A DNA stretch of 64,000 bases, from contig NZ_JAGYHF010000009.1 of NCBI RefSeq assembly GCF_018336155.1, forward strand, positions 186,001-250,000, read 5' to 3'. The stretch is from Pseudomonas rustica. GTDB lineage: Bacteria; Pseudomonadota; Gammaproteobacteria; Pseudomonadales; Pseudomonadaceae. Shown piece by piece: positions 25,150 through 34,978 of this stretch. Under the pieces are notes generated by a model. That model searched no databases. It was not told the origin of the DNA and saw only the letters and a program-made list of their open reading frames with translations. A program made the translations under genes and the position numbers. The stretch's first letter is position 1, and each line of letters begins with the position of its first letter.

Positions 25150-27369
25150 ATGAGTAATTTTTATGCGCACTCTAGCGACTCAACAGATCGGGCGGATTGG
25201 CAGTTACTGTCAGAGCACCTAAGCAGTGTCGGCCGGCTGGCTGAACAAAATGCGGCGTTCTTTGATGGCAAATCTTTAGCTCAGGTTGCCGGTCTTCTGC
25301 ATGACTTGGGCAAGTACACCGATGAGTTTCAACGCCGCTTGAGTGGTGATTACGGCAAGGTCGATCACTCCACGTGGGGCGCGCGGATTGCTTGTGAGCG
25401 CTATGGCCCGCTTGGCAAGTTACTGGCGTATGGCATTGCTGGGCATCACGCAGGTTTAGCCAATGGTCGCGAGCCGGGTGAACGCACGGCATTAAATGAT
25501 CGTCTGCGTGCCCAGTTACCTACTTTGTTGCCCGTGTGGCGCGATGAGTTGCTGTTGCCGACCGAGGGTTCGCTAACCCCACCAGCAAGCTTTCAAGTCA
25601 GCCAAGGGCGCAGTCAGTTTCAGTTGGCCTTTCTCGGGCGGATGATTTTTTCCTGCTTGGTGGATGCCGACTTTCTAGACACCGAGGCCTACTACCACAA
25701 AATTGAGCAGCGCAAAGCACTGCGTGGTGGCGCGCAACCGAGCTTGATAGAGCTACGTGCGCAACTGGATGCTTACCTTGCAACCTTTAGCCCTAACTCG
25801 GTGGTTAATAGCTTGCGGGCGCAAATCCTGACCGTGGTGCGTAGCCGGGCAACTCTGGCTCCGGGGCTATTTTCACTGACGGTGCCAACCGGCGGCGGCA
25901 AAACCCTCGCGTCACTGGCGTTCGCTCTCGATCACGCCATCACCCACGGTTTGCGTCGGGTTATTTTCGTCATTCCCTTTACCAGTATCGTCGAGCAAAA
26001 CGCGGCGGTTTTTCGCCAAGCGCTCGGCGACTTGGGTACGGCGGTATTGGAACATCACAGTGCCTTCGTCGATGACAAGAGTCAGGCTCGCGAGTCACGC
26101 GAAAAGATCAAACTGGCGATGGAGAACTGGGATGCGCCGATAGTGGTGACCACCGCCGTACAGTTCTTTGAAAGCCTGTTCGCTGCCCGGCCCTCTGCTT
26201 GCCGAAAATTACACAACATCTCCAGCAGCGTGGTGGTGCTGGACGAGGCGCAAACCTTGCCACTGAAGTTACTGCGGCCTTGTGTCAGTGCGCTCGCTGA
26301 ACTGGCACTCAACTACAAGGTCAGTGCCGTGCTTTGCACGGCAACCCAGCCGGCGCTGCAGGCACCTGAGTTCGTCGGTGGTTTGCAAAATGTCCGTGAG
26401 TTGGCGCCTGAGCCAAGCAGGTTATTTGCGGCGCTCAAACGGGTGCATGTGCGCCATGTTGGGCTACTGAGTGATGATGCCTTAGCGGGCCAGTTGGCCG
26501 AACGTGATCAGGTGCTGTGTATCGTCAATAACCGCCGCCATGCCCGTGCGCTGTACGAGGCTATCGCTGAACATCCGGGTGCGCGCCACCTGACCACCCT
26601 GATGTGTGCCAAGCATCGCAGCCAAGTGTTGGCCGAGGTGCGGTTGTTGCTCAAGGCGGGCAAGCCTTGTCGCTTGGTCGCAACCTCATTGATCGAGGCC
26701 GGGGTGGATGTCGATTTTCCCGCCGTACTGCGCGCCGAAGCCGGGCTGGACTCCATCGCTCAGGCAGCGGGGCGTTGCAATCGTGAAGGCAAGCGCGCGC
26801 CGGCCGACAGCGCGGTGATGATCTTCGCCACCGAGAACCTGGATTGGGCGCCGCCACCGGAACTCAAACAGTTCGCCCAAGCCGCGCGCGAGGTATTGCG
26901 CCTGCATGGCGATGATCCATTGGGACTGGGCGCCATCGAACGTTATTTCCGTCTGTTGTATTGGCAAAAAGGCCCGCAGGAACTGGATGCCCACAATTTG
27001 CTAGGGCAGATCGAGGACGGCAAGCTCGACGGCCTGCCCTTCGAAATGTTGGCGACTAAGTTCCGTATGATCGACAGCGTGCAGATGCCGGTGATCATCG
27101 CTTTTGACCAAGACGCGCAGTCAGCTTTACGCGAACTGGAGTTTGCTGAAGGTTGCGCCAGCATCGCCCGGCGCTTGCAGCCTTATTTGGTACAGGTGCC
27201 ACGCCAGGCTTATGAGGCTCTGCGCCAAGCCGGGGCGATTCAGGCGGTTGGTGAAAAACGCTATGGCGAGCAATTTATGGCGCTGGTTAACCCTGATCTG
27301 TATCACCCCTGCTTTGGGCTGCACTGGGATAATCCGGCGTTCATTAGCAGCGAACGTTTGTGTTGGTAA
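25150..27369 (+). CDS. cas3: Cas3 nuclease-helicase, type I-C
   Basis: A protein of about 739 residues starting at ATG 25150 (MSNFYAHS); an upstream ATG would add seven residues. The HD nuclease domain (1-215) shows His51-Asp52 in GLLHDLGKY and GIAGHHAG. The superfamily 2 helicase follows with Walker A PTGGGKT near residues 246-252, a DEAQ box at 365-368, and the later motif TSLIEAGVDVDFP with AAGRCNREG. It is the single-chain Cas3 that is recruited by Cascade to nick and unwind target DNA. All motifs are intact. It begins the cas operon, 56 bp before cas5c. Confidence 0.96.
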   Translation: MSNFYAHSSDSTDRADWQLLSEHLSSVGRLAEQNAAFFDGKSLAQVAGLLHDLGKYTDEFQRRLSGDYGKVDHSTWGARIACERYGPLGKLLAYGIAGHHAGLANGREPGERTALNDRLRAQLPTLLPVWRDELLLPTEGSLTPPASFQVSQGRSQFQLAFLGRMIFSCLVDADFLDTEAYYHKIEQRKALRGGAQPSLIELRAQLDAYLATFSPNSVVNSLRAQILTVVRSRATLAPGLFSLTVPTGGGKTLASLAFALDHAITHGLRRVIFVIPFTSIVEQNAAVFRQALGDLGTAVLEHHSAFVDDKSQARESREKIKLAMENWDAPIVVTTAVQFFESLFAARPSACRKLHNISSSVVVLDEAQTLPLKLLRPCVSALAELALNYKVSAVLCTATQPALQAPEFVGGLQNVRELAPEPSRLFAALKRVHVRHVGLLSDDALAGQLAERDQVLCIVNNRRHARALYEAIAEHPGARHLTTLMCAKHRSQVLAEVRLLLKAGKPCRLVATSLIEAGVDVDFPAVLRAEAGLDSIAQAAGRCNREGKRAPADSAVMIFATENLDWAPPPELKQFAQAAREVLRLHGDDPLGLGAIERYFRLLYWQKGPQELDAHNLLGQIEDGKLDGLPFEMLATKFRMIDSVQMPVIIAFDQDAQSALRELEFAEGCASIARRLQPYLVQVPRQAYEALRQAGAIQAVGEKRYGEQFMALVNPDLYHPCFGLHWDNPAFISSERLCW

Positions 27370-27425
27370 AGGACTGTCGCCGGCATGCTCGGCGCGGATA
27401 AAGCAATACTGAAAAGGAGGGCGCA

Positions 27426-28100
27426 ATGGCCTACGGAATTCGATTACTGGTTTGGGGCGAGCGGGCGTGTTTTACCCGACCTGAAATGAAGGTAGAACGC
27501 GTCTCCTATGACGTGATTACCCCTTCAGCGGCGCGCGGCATACTCGAAGCGATTCACTGGAAACCGGCGATTCGCTGGTCGGTGGATCGTATCCAAGTGC
27601 TCAAGCCTATTCGTTTTGAGTCGCTGCGCCGTAACGAGGTGGGTGGCAAGTTGTCCTCGGCCAGCGTCGGCAAGGCCATGAAGGCCGGGCGCACCGATGG
27701 CCTGCTCACTTTTGTCGATGAAGACCGTCAGCAGCGTGCGGCCACCATCTTGCGCGAAGTGGCCTACGTCATCGAGGCGCACTTTGAGTTGACGGCAAAA
27801 GCCGACGCCAGCGACTCGGTAGGTAAACACCTGGATATTTTTAATCGCCGCGCCCGCAAGGGGCAGTGCTTTCATGCTCCATGCCTTGGGGTTCGTGAGT
27901 TTCCTGCCAGCTTCCAGTTGCTGGAGGCTGGCAGTGACGAACCGCTTGCGGATGAGGGGCTTAACGGTGAGCGCGATCTCGGCTGGATGCTGCATGACAT
28001 CGATTTCGCCGATGACATGACGCCACATTTCTTCCGTGCGCAGATGCGTGATGGCTTGATTGAAGTACCGCCGTTTATGGCGCGGGAGCTAAAGGCATGA
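27426..28100 (+). CDS. cas5c: Cas5c (Cas5d), crRNA-processing subunit of type I-C
   Basis: A 224-residue protein with ATG behind AAGGAGGG. The start AYGIRLLVWGERACFTRPEM followed by KVERVSYDVITPSAARG is diagnostic for Cas5 of type I-C, which replaces Cas6 as the enzyme that cuts the repeat in pre-crRNA and then stays on the 5' handle. The conserved P-S-A-ARG-I/L segment is seen at about residues 36-44. It overlaps cas8c by ATGA. The full length suggests it is functional, so no separate cas6 is expected or seen. Confidence 0.95.
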   Translation: MAYGIRLLVWGERACFTRPEMKVERVSYDVITPSAARGILEAIHWKPAIRWSVDRIQVLKPIRFESLRRNEVGGKLSSASVGKAMKAGRTDGLLTFVDEDRQQRAATILREVAYVIEAHFELTAKADASDSVGKHLDIFNRRARKGQCFHAPCLGVREFPASFQLLEAGSDEPLADEGLNGERDLGWMLHDIDFADDMTPHFFRAQMRDGLIEVPPFMARELKA

Positions 28101-29887
28101 TCCTCTCGGCGCTGAATGACTACTACCAACGGCTGGCCGAGGAACATGCGGTGCCAGTGTTCGGGTTTAGCCAGGAAAAGATCAGCTATGCGCTGGTGTT
28201 GTCCGCCGAAGGCGAGTTGGTGGATGTGCAGGATGTACGCGACAACTCCGGTAAAAAGCCATTGCCTAAGAGTCTGACTGTGCCACAGCCAGAAAAACGC
28301 ACGGCTGGGATCAAATCCAACTTCATGTGGGATAAAACTAGCTACGTATTGGGTGTTAGTGCCAAGCAAGGCGAGCGAACTGGCCAAGAACATCAGGCTT
28401 TTAAATCGCTGCATCAAGAGTGCCTGTCTGACCAAGACGACATCGGCTTGCGGGCTTTGGCTAAATTTCTTGAGCACTGGTCGCCGGAGCAGTTTCAAAC
28501 GCCACTGTTCAGTGAGGAGATGCTCGACACTAACGTCATTTTTCGTATTGATGGCGAGCAAAAGTACCTGCACGATCTGCCGGCTGCACAGCAACTAAGG
28601 GCCAAGCTGCTTGCCGGTGCTGACAGCAAAGAGGGTCGTTGCCTAGTAACCGGTCAGCAGATGCCTTTGGCTCGCTTGCATCCGGCGGTTAAAGGGGTAA
28701 ACGGTGCGCAGAGTTCAGGTGCCTCAATCGTCTCGTTCAATCTAGATTCCTTTACGTCGTATGGCAAAAGCCAGGGCGCTAATGCCCCAGTCTCCGAAGC
28801 TGCCGCGTTCGCCTATAGCACCGTACTGAATCATCTGCTACGCCGCGATGAGCACAACCGTCAGCGCCTGCAAATTGGCGATGCCAGTGTGGTGTTCTGG
28901 GCGAAAACCGGCACGCCGGAGCAGAGCCATAGCGCCGAGTTATTGTTTGCCGATTTGCTCACGCCGCCGGCGGATGATGCCGGTGAGGCCGCCAAACTGC
29001 GCACTGTGCTGGATGCCGTGGCCAAGGGCCGGCCGCTGCAGGAGCTGGGCTTGGACTTAGATGAGAACACCCAGTTGTTCGTGCTGGGTTTGGCTCCGAA
29101 TGCGTCACGGTTGTCGATCCGCTTCTGGCAAACCGGCAGCCTGAGCTTTTTTGCTCAGCGTCTGGCGGAGCATTACCAAGATTTGCATATTCAGCCACTG
29201 CCGTGGAAAACCGAACCGGCGATTTGGCGCTTGCTGCATGCCACTGTGCCCAGCCGCGACGGCAAAACCAAAGGCGAGGACATCGCGCCGCAACTGGCCG
29301 GTGACATCACCCGCGCCGTACTAACCGGCAGCCGCTATCCACGTAGTTTGCTGGCCAACCTGATCATGCGCATGCGTGCCGATGGCGATATCTCCGGCGT
29401 GCGTGTGGCGTTGTGCAAAGCCGTCCTGATGCGCGACCTGCGCTTGGGCGTAAAGGGAATTAATGAGGAGGTGCCTGTGAGTCTCGACAAACAAGTGAGT
29501 AACCCGGGTTATCGCCTGGGCCGGCTGTTCGCTGTATTGGAAAACATCCAGCGCAACGCCCTGGGTACGCAAGTTAACGCCACCATTCGCGACCGTTACT
29601 ACGGCGCGGCGTCGGCCACCCCCGCGACTATTTTCCCGATGCTCTTGCGTAATACGCAAAACCATCTGGCCAAGGTGCGCAAAGAAAAACCCGGGCTGGC
29701 GCATAACCTGGAGCGTGACGTTGGCGAAATCATCGACGGCATGCCAACCCTGTTTCCACGTAATTTGAAACTGGAAGATCAAGGGCGTTTCGCCATCGGC
29801 TACTACCACCAATCCCAAGCGCGCTTTAACCGTACTAACGACGACAGCAGCACTGGGCCTGAAACCGAGCAAGGAGCAGAACAATGA
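28097..29887 (+). CDS. cas8c: Cas8c (Csd1), large subunit of type I-C Cascade
   Basis: A 596-residue protein with four-base overlaps at both ends (ATGA with cas5c and with cas7c). The start ILSALNDYYQRLAEE is typical of Csd1. Other family blocks are FMWDKTSYVLG, LARLHPAVKGVNGAQSSGAS and FNLDSFTSYGKSQGANAPVS. It recognises the PAM and holds the non-target strand. Its last 136 codons also form an in-frame internal gene for the small subunit Cas11c, with its own ribosome binding site and GTG start at 29477. No frameshift is seen. Confidence 0.95.
   Translation: MILSALNDYYQRLAEEHAVPVFGFSQEKISYALVLSAEGELVDVQDVRDNSGKKPLPKSLTVPQPEKRTAGIKSNFMWDKTSYVLGVSAKQGERTGQEHQAFKSLHQECLSDQDDIGLRALAKFLEHWSPEQFQTPLFSEEMLDTNVIFRIDGEQKYLHDLPAAQQLRAKLLAGADSKEGRCLVTGQQMPLARLHPAVKGVNGAQSSGASIVSFNLDSFTSYGKSQGANAPVSEAAAFAYSTVLNHLLRRDEHNRQRLQIGDASVVFWAKTGTPEQSHSAELLFADLLTPPADDAGEAAKLRTVLDAVAKGRPLQELGLDLDENTQLFVLGLAPNASRLSIRFWQTGSLSFFAQRLAEHYQDLHIQPLPWKTEPAIWRLLHATVPSRDGKTKGEDIAPQLAGDITRAVLTGSRYPRSLLANLIMRMRADGDISGVRVALCKAVLMRDLRLGVKGINEEVPVSLDKQVSNPGYRLGRLFAVLENIQRNALGTQVNATIRDRYYGAASATPATIFPMLLRNTQNHLAKVRKEKPGLAHNLERDVGEIIDGMPTLFPRNLKLEDQGRFAIGYYHQSQARFNRTNDDSSTGPETEQGAEQ
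29477..29887 (+). CDS. cas11c: Cas11c small subunit, internal start within cas8c
   Basis: Inside the cas8c frame, a perfect AGGAGG (29466-29471) lies five bases before GTG 29477 (codon 461 of cas8c, reading VSLDKQVSNPGYRLGRLF). This would give a 136-residue helical protein identical to the C-terminus of Cas8c. Separate translation of Cas11 from the 3' end of cas8c is established for other type I-C systems. The strong Shine-Dalgarno site in mid-gene is direct sequence support here. Confidence 0.82.
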   Translation: MSLDKQVSNPGYRLGRLFAVLENIQRNALGTQVNATIRDRYYGAASATPATIFPMLLRNTQNHLAKVRKEKPGLAHNLERDVGEIIDGMPTLFPRNLKLEDQGRFAIGYYHQSQARFNRTNDDSSTGPETEQGAEQ

Positions 29888-30777
29888 GTGCCATCGCTAA
29901 CCGTTACGAGTTTGTTTATCTGTTTGACGTTACCAACGGCAACCCCAATGGCGACCCAGATGCTGGCAACATGCCGCGCCTCGACCCGGAAACCAATCAG
30001 GGCTTGGTTACCGACGTTTGCCTTAAACGCAAAATCCGCAACTACGTCACTCTTGAGCAAGAGGGCAGTGCGGGTTATGCCATCTACATGCAAGAAAAGG
30101 CCGTGCTGAACAATCAGCACGAACTGGCCTGGAAGGCCTTGGATGTTCCGGCCGACGCCAAGAACGGCTACAAGAAACTGCCGGCGGATGCAGCCAAGGC
30201 CAAGGGCTTGACCGACTGGATGTGCGCTAACTTCTTCGATGTACGCACCTTCGGTGCCGTGATGAGTACCGGGGTTAACTGTGGCCAGGTGCGTGGGCCG
30301 ATTCAAATGGCCTTCGCCACCTCAATTGACCCAGTGGTGCCGATGGAAATTTCCATCACCCGTATGGCCGTGACCACGCAAAAAGAGGCCGAAGAGCAGA
30401 GCGGCGATAACCGCACCATGGGCCGCAAACACATCATTCCTTATGGTCTGTACCGTGCTCATGGCTTTATCTCGGCCAAATTGGCTGAACGCACGGGCTT
30501 TTCCGAAGCCGACCTCGAACTGCTTTGGCGCAGCTTGATCAACATGTTCGAGCACGACCGTTCCGCCGCCCGTGGTGAAATGGCCGCGCGCAAGTTGATT
30601 GTGTTCAAACATGAGCATCCGATGGGGAATGCGCCTGCTCATGTGTTGTTCGACAGCGTCAAGGTCGAGCGGCTAGAGGGTGAGGCTGGCACGCCAGCGC
30701 GCAGCTTCAGTGACTATAAAGTTTCACTGGATGTTGAGGGTCTGCCGCTAGGCGTCAGCGTGCGCGAGTTGATTTAA
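29884..30777 (+). CDS. cas7c: Cas7c (Csd2), backbone subunit of type I-C Cascade
   Basis: A 297-residue Cas7. The start NRYEFVYLFDVTNGNPNGDP with the P-N-G-D-P-D sequence is the Csd2 signature. Further blocks include VTDVCLKRKIRNYV, DVRTFGAVMSTGVNCGQVRG and MEISITRMAVTTQKEAEEQ. The subunit forms the filament on the spacer part of crRNA. The gene overlaps cas8c (ATGA) and is followed by cas4 15 bp later. Confidence 0.96.
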   Translation: MSAIANRYEFVYLFDVTNGNPNGDPDAGNMPRLDPETNQGLVTDVCLKRKIRNYVTLEQEGSAGYAIYMQEKAVLNNQHELAWKALDVPADAKNGYKKLPADAAKAKGLTDWMCANFFDVRTFGAVMSTGVNCGQVRGPIQMAFATSIDPVVPMEISITRMAVTTQKEAEEQSGDNRTMGRKHIIPYGLYRAHGFISAKLAERTGFSEADLELLWRSLINMFEHDRSAARGEMAARKLIVFKHEHPMGNAPAHVLFDSVKVERLEGEAGTPARSFSDYKVSLDVEGLPLGVSVRELI

Positions 30778-30792
30778 TGGAGCCGGGCGGAC

Positions 30793-31419
30793 ATGGAAGA
30801 CGATGATCTGATACCCCTGTCCGCTTTACAGCATTACCTGTATTGCCCTCGGCAGTGCGCCTTGATTCACATCGAGCAGTTATGGGCTGAAAACCGCCAT
30901 ACCGCCGAAGGGCGTTTGCTGCATGAGCGCGCCGATCAGCCGCAAACGGAGCAGCGCCACGGTGTTCGCACCGCTACGGCCATGCCGTTGGTAAATCAGG
31001 TGCTGGGTATCGTCGGAATTGCTGATGTGGTCGAGTTTCATCAGGTCGGCGAGGGTGAGTGCATCTATCCGGTGGAGTACAAGCGTGGACGCCCTAAAAA
31101 GCACCGCGCCGACGAGGTGCAACTGTGCGCTCAAGGGCTGTGTCTTGAAGCTATGTTTGGCCCGCCGGTTAGCCAAGGGGCTTTGTTTTACGGTGAAACG
31201 CGGCGGCGCAAAGCCGTGCCGTTCGACGAAACCCTGCGTGCCCTGACCTTGGACGTAATCCAGGCGACCCGTGCATTGCTCGAGTCTCGGCGCACCCCGA
31301 GTGCCGAGTACCAACCACGTCGTTGTGATGCCTGTTCATTGATCGAACTCTGCCAACCGCACTTATTGGGGCGCAAAAGCGCGGTCAATGCCTGGCTGGC
31401 CAAACAACTCAAGGAGTGA
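30793..31419 (+). CDS. cas4: Cas4 exonuclease, adaptation protein
   Basis: A 208-residue Cas4. Four cysteines typical of the Fe-S cluster are present: Cys near 18-22 in YLYCPRQCALIH, and CDACSLIELC near 178-187. The RecB-type nuclease core is YPVEYKRGRPKKHRADEVQL. It processes prespacers and checks the PAM end before integration with Cas1-Cas2. ATG 30793 follows the cas7c stop by 15 bp. The gene ends three bases before cas1. Confidence 0.95.
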   Translation: MEDDDLIPLSALQHYLYCPRQCALIHIEQLWAENRHTAEGRLLHERADQPQTEQRHGVRTATAMPLVNQVLGIVGIADVVEFHQVGEGECIYPVEYKRGRPKKHRADEVQLCAQGLCLEAMFGPPVSQGALFYGETRRRKAVPFDETLRALTLDVIQATRALLESRRTPSAEYQPRRCDACSLIELCQPHLLGRKSAVNAWLAKQLKE

Positions 31420-31422
31420 AGC

Positions 31423-32463
31423 ATGCGCCGCCAACTCAATACCCTGTACATCACCACCGAAGGCGCATGGCTGAGAAAAGACGGCGCTAATATCGTCATG
31501 GAGGTTGAGGGAGAGATCAAAGGACGGCTGCCGGTGCATATGCTGGAGAGCCTGGTCTGCATCGGCCGCGTTTTAGTCTCGCCGCCATTGCTGGGGTTTT
31601 GTTCGGAGCAGGGCATCAGTATTTGTTACTTGAGCCCCAACGGGAAATTTCTCGCCAGGGTCGAGGGGCCGGTATCTGGCAATGTGCTGTTGCGCCGCGA
31701 GCAGTATCGTCGCAGCGACGAGGGCAAAGGTTGTGCCGACATCGTACGCAACCTGCTGACGGGCAAGTTGTACAACCAGCGTGCGGTATTGAACCGGGCC
31801 TTGCGTGATCATGGCGACAAGCTTTCTGCCGAGGCGTCTGCGGCTGTCGAGCACGCCTGCAAACGTTTAAAGCGTATCGCTGAAAGACTCCTAGCCGAAA
31901 CGGATATCAATGTGTTGCGCGGGCTAGAAGGCGAGGCGGCGCAGGCCTATTTTGGCGTGTTCGATCACCTGATTCGTGTCAACAGCCCTGCTTTGCGTTT
32001 TACCAACCGTAGTCGCCGGCCACCATTAGATGCGGTGAATGCGCTGCTGTCGTTTCTCTACACTCTATTGACCCACGATTGCCGTTCGGCGCTGGAAAGC
32101 GTTGGACTTGATCCTGCGGTGGGTTTTTTGCACCGTGACCGCCCAGGGCGTCCAAGTTTGGCGTTAGACCTGATGGAAGAGTTTCGCCCGGTGTTTGCTG
32201 ATCGTTTAGCGCTGTCTTTGCTCAATCGTAAACAGCTCAACGAGCGCGATTTTATGCGCATGGACAATGGCGCGGTATTTCTTCGCGATGAGGCGCGCAA
32301 GACGCTGTTAACCGCCTATCAAGAGCGTAAACGTGAAGAACTGCAGCATGTTTTTCTTGAAGAAAAAGCCCCCATAGGACTCTTTCCCGCAATACAGGCG
32401 CAGCTCTTGGCTCGGCACCTGCGAGGGGACTTGGACGCCTATCCGCCGTTCCTCTGGAAGTGA
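31423..32463 (+). CDS. cas1: Cas1 integrase, type I-C
   Basis: A 346-residue Cas1 starting RRQLNTLYITTEGAWLRKDG. Metal-binding residues are visible as the Glu in LRGLEGEAAQAYFGVFD, the His in VGFLHRDRPGRPSLALD and the Asp in the same block (LALDLMEEFRP). It joins prespacers into the leader end of the array together with Cas2. All conserved residues are present, so the system is probably able to acquire spacers. It sits three bases after cas4. Confidence 0.97.
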   Translation: MRRQLNTLYITTEGAWLRKDGANIVMEVEGEIKGRLPVHMLESLVCIGRVLVSPPLLGFCSEQGISICYLSPNGKFLARVEGPVSGNVLLRREQYRRSDEGKGCADIVRNLLTGKLYNQRAVLNRALRDHGDKLSAEASAAVEHACKRLKRIAERLLAETDINVLRGLEGEAAQAYFGVFDHLIRVNSPALRFTNRSRRPPLDAVNALLSFLYTLLTHDCRSALESVGLDPAVGFLHRDRPGRPSLALDLMEEFRPVFADRLALSLLNRKQLNERDFMRMDNGAVFLRDEARKTLLTAYQERKREELQHVFLEEKAPIGLFPAIQAQLLARHLRGDLDAYPPFLWK

Positions 32464-32472
32464 GGTAGGGCC

Positions 32473-32763
32473 ATGATGGTTCTGGTCAGTTACGACGTCA
32501 GCACGCTGGAAGCTGGCGGCGCGCGACGCTTGCGGCGGCTGGCTAAAGCCTGCCTCGATTATGGCCAGCGCGTGCAGTATTCCGTTTTTGAGATTGAGGT
32601 AGATTCGGCGCAGTGGACGTTCCTCAAGCAACGCCTCTGTGGCTTGATTGACCCTGAACAAGACAGCCTGCGTTTTTATTACATGGGCAAAAACTGGCAA
32701 AGCAAGGTTGAGCACATTGGTGCAAAGGCAGTGCTAGACCTCAACGGCCCACTCATCCTTTAG
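32473..32763 (+). CDS. cas2: Cas2, adaptation complex subunit
   Basis: A 96-residue Cas2 with the start MMVLVSYDVSTLEAGGARRL (the Asp in SYDVS is the conserved one). The central QRVQYSVFEIEVDSAQW is typical. It forms the dimer at the centre of the Cas1-Cas2 integrase. It is the last gene of the operon; the array leader begins directly after its stop. Confidence 0.96.
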   Translation: MMVLVSYDVSTLEAGGARRLRRLAKACLDYGQRVQYSVFEIEVDSAQWTFLKQRLCGLIDPEQDSLRFYYMGKNWQSKVEHIGAKAVLDLNGPLIL

Positions 32764-32941
32764 TCTTTTGCGAACCCCGAACGACCGGCTAATCCAGGGT
32801 AGGTTCGCTGCTCTTTAACATACTGATTTAATTGAATTCATTTTTAATGTTGAAGGCCTTTGATGCTGCTCGCACCAGTTAAGGGGAGGTTCGCATTTTT
32901 GGGTGTTTTCCTTATAGCTGACGCTAGGTTATAAGGGGGAG
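32764..32941 (+). promoter_or_regulatory. CRISPR leader
   Basis: The 178 bp between the cas2 stop and the first repeat are AT-richer than the array, with TTTAACATACTGATTTAATT and a stretch before the first repeat, GCATTTTTGGGTGTTTTCC. The position next to cas2 and on the 5' side of repeats that end in ATTGAAAC identifies this as the leader, holding the array promoter and the integration signal. Confidence 0.8.
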
Positions 32942-34969
32942 GTCGCGCCCCACGCGGGCGCGCGGATTGAAACATTGCACGGTCTAAAATGTCAGACATG
33001 AGTATAGTCGCGCCCCACGCGGGCGCGCGGATTGAAACACCCAAGATGCCCGAGCGCCGTCAAGGAGTTTCAGCGCTAGTCGCGCCCCACGCGGGCGCGC
33101 GGATTGAAACCGCACCGCTAAACGGAGCCTGTAATTATGACCGGTCGCGCCCCACGCGGGCGCGCGGATTGAAACCGCTCGGTCGACGCGGATACCTTTG
33201 ACGGGGTGGAGTCGCGCCCCACGCGGGCGCGCGGATTGAAACAACAGCGGCAACACCCAAGCCCGCAGCCGTTACGGGTCGCGCCCCACGCGGGCGCGCG
33301 GATTGAAACATTGCAGCAAGCAGCTTGTGCATGTGCTTGTCTGGTCGCGCCCCACGCGGGCGCGCGGATTGAAACGCCCGGTCGACGAAGATCTGCAGCA
33401 TAAAGTCGGGTCGCGCCCCACGCGGGCGCGCGGATTGAAACTACTGTAGTCGTCACCGTCAGGGTTAGCCCCACGTCGCGCCCCACGCGGGCGCGCGGAT
33501 TGAAACGTAGCTGACGTTTTGCGAAGCGCCGGCCGGTGCGAGTCGCGCCCCACGCGGGCGCGCGGATTGAAACGGTGGCGTAAGCTGCCGTGAACGCCCT
33601 GGGCATAGTCGCGCCCCACGCGGGCGCGCGGATTGAAACGGTCTCGAAGGTGTAAGCCCAGCGCCGGTATTTCGTGTCGCGCCCCACGCGGGCGCGCGGA
33701 TTGAAACCAGTCCCAAGTTGATAAGTCGGCGGGGTTAGGTTTGTCGCGCCCCACGCGGGCGCGCGGATTGAAACGCCACCTGCAGGATATTGGCCAGATC
33801 GACCCAAGTCGCGCCCCACGCGGGCGCGCGGATTGAAACATGGCCTCCTTGGCAATGAGCGCCTGCACATCTATGGTCGCGCCCCACGCGGGCGCGCGGA
33901 TTGAAACGTCCTGCACACCGACCACCTAGCCGAGCTGAAATCGTCGCGCCCCACGCGGGCGCGCGGATTGAAACCAGACATGGTAAGTAGCTAGTGTCCC
34001 GTCGCACGGTCGCGCCCCACGCGGGCGCGCGGATTGAAACGCCCCTAAAGAGGTCTCTAGTGGCGAGGCAGACGTCGCGCCCCACGCGGGCGCGCGGATT
34101 GAAACACAGCGATAGGCTTAGGGTAGATGCTGATCGAAGGTCGCGCCCCACGCGGGCGCGCGGATTGAAACTGAGCGGGTAATGTTTAACCTTGGCGTCA
34201 ATAGTGTCGCGCCCCACGCGGGCGCGCGGATTGAAACGCTGGCAACAAGCCGTTCACCCAGGGTATCGAAGTCGCGCCCCACGCGGGCGCGCGGATTGAA
34301 ACGCCTAGTTCGCGCATCCATGCCGCAGTGCACAGACGTCGCGCCCCACGCGGGCGCGCGGATTGAAACCCTTTCACGAATGCGCACGCCGTAGATAGCG
34401 GCGCTGTCGCGCCCCACGCGGGCGCGCGGATTGAAACGTCACCTCGACGGAATGCCTTGACGGCGGGACCGGTCGCGCCCCACGCGGGCGCGCGGATTGA
34501 AACTCTTATCTGCTTGCGGAGTGTTGAGCAGGCCGGTTGTCGCGCCCCACGCGGGCGCGCGGATTGAAACAGCGGAGATATGGTGACACCGGGCGAGGTA
34601 TCGGTCGCGCCCCACGCGGGCGCGCGGATTGAAACTAGACCTGCCGTCGCGGTCAAAGACCATGAAAGAAAGTCGCGCCCCACGCGGGCGCGCGGATTGA
34701 AACGCCAAAATTGGTAATTGGTTGGTCGTTTAGAATCGTCGCGCCCCACGCGGGCGCGCGGATTGAAACATAACGCCAGGAACTGACATTTACGACGACA
34801 CCTCGTCGCGCCCCACGCGGGCGCGCGGATTGAAACTGGAAAAAGCGCGGCATTGAGTCCGGTCGCCAGCGTCGCGCCCCACGCGGGCGCGCGGATTGAA
34901 ACACGGTGATAACGGCTGTGCAGTGGCGCGGGCTGATGTCGCGCCCCACGCGGGCGCGCGGATTGAAAC
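32942..34969 (+). CRISPR. Type I-C CRISPR array, 31 repeats and 30 spacers
   Basis: The 32-bp repeat begins GTCGCGCCCCACGCGGGCGC and ends GCGGATTGAAAC. By eye all 31 copies are identical. Positions 3-9 and 15-21 form a 7-bp stem (CGCGCCC/GGGCGCG) with a 5-base loop, and the 3' ATTGAAAC tag is typical of type I-C. Repeats start at 32942, 33007, 33079, 33144, 33211 and so on to 34938. Spacers are 33-36 nt, except spacer 2 (33039-33078), which is 40 nt. The array is transcribed rightwards from the cas2 side. Spacers 4 and 7 share CGGTCGACG near their 5' ends. No spacer is recognisably derived from another part of the window. Confidence 0.99.
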
Positions 34970-34978
34970 ACCCTAAGC

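Noticed and set aside
32942..34969. Self-targeting by spacers against other parts of the window.
   Set aside because: No match was noticed by eye, but no systematic comparison was possible.
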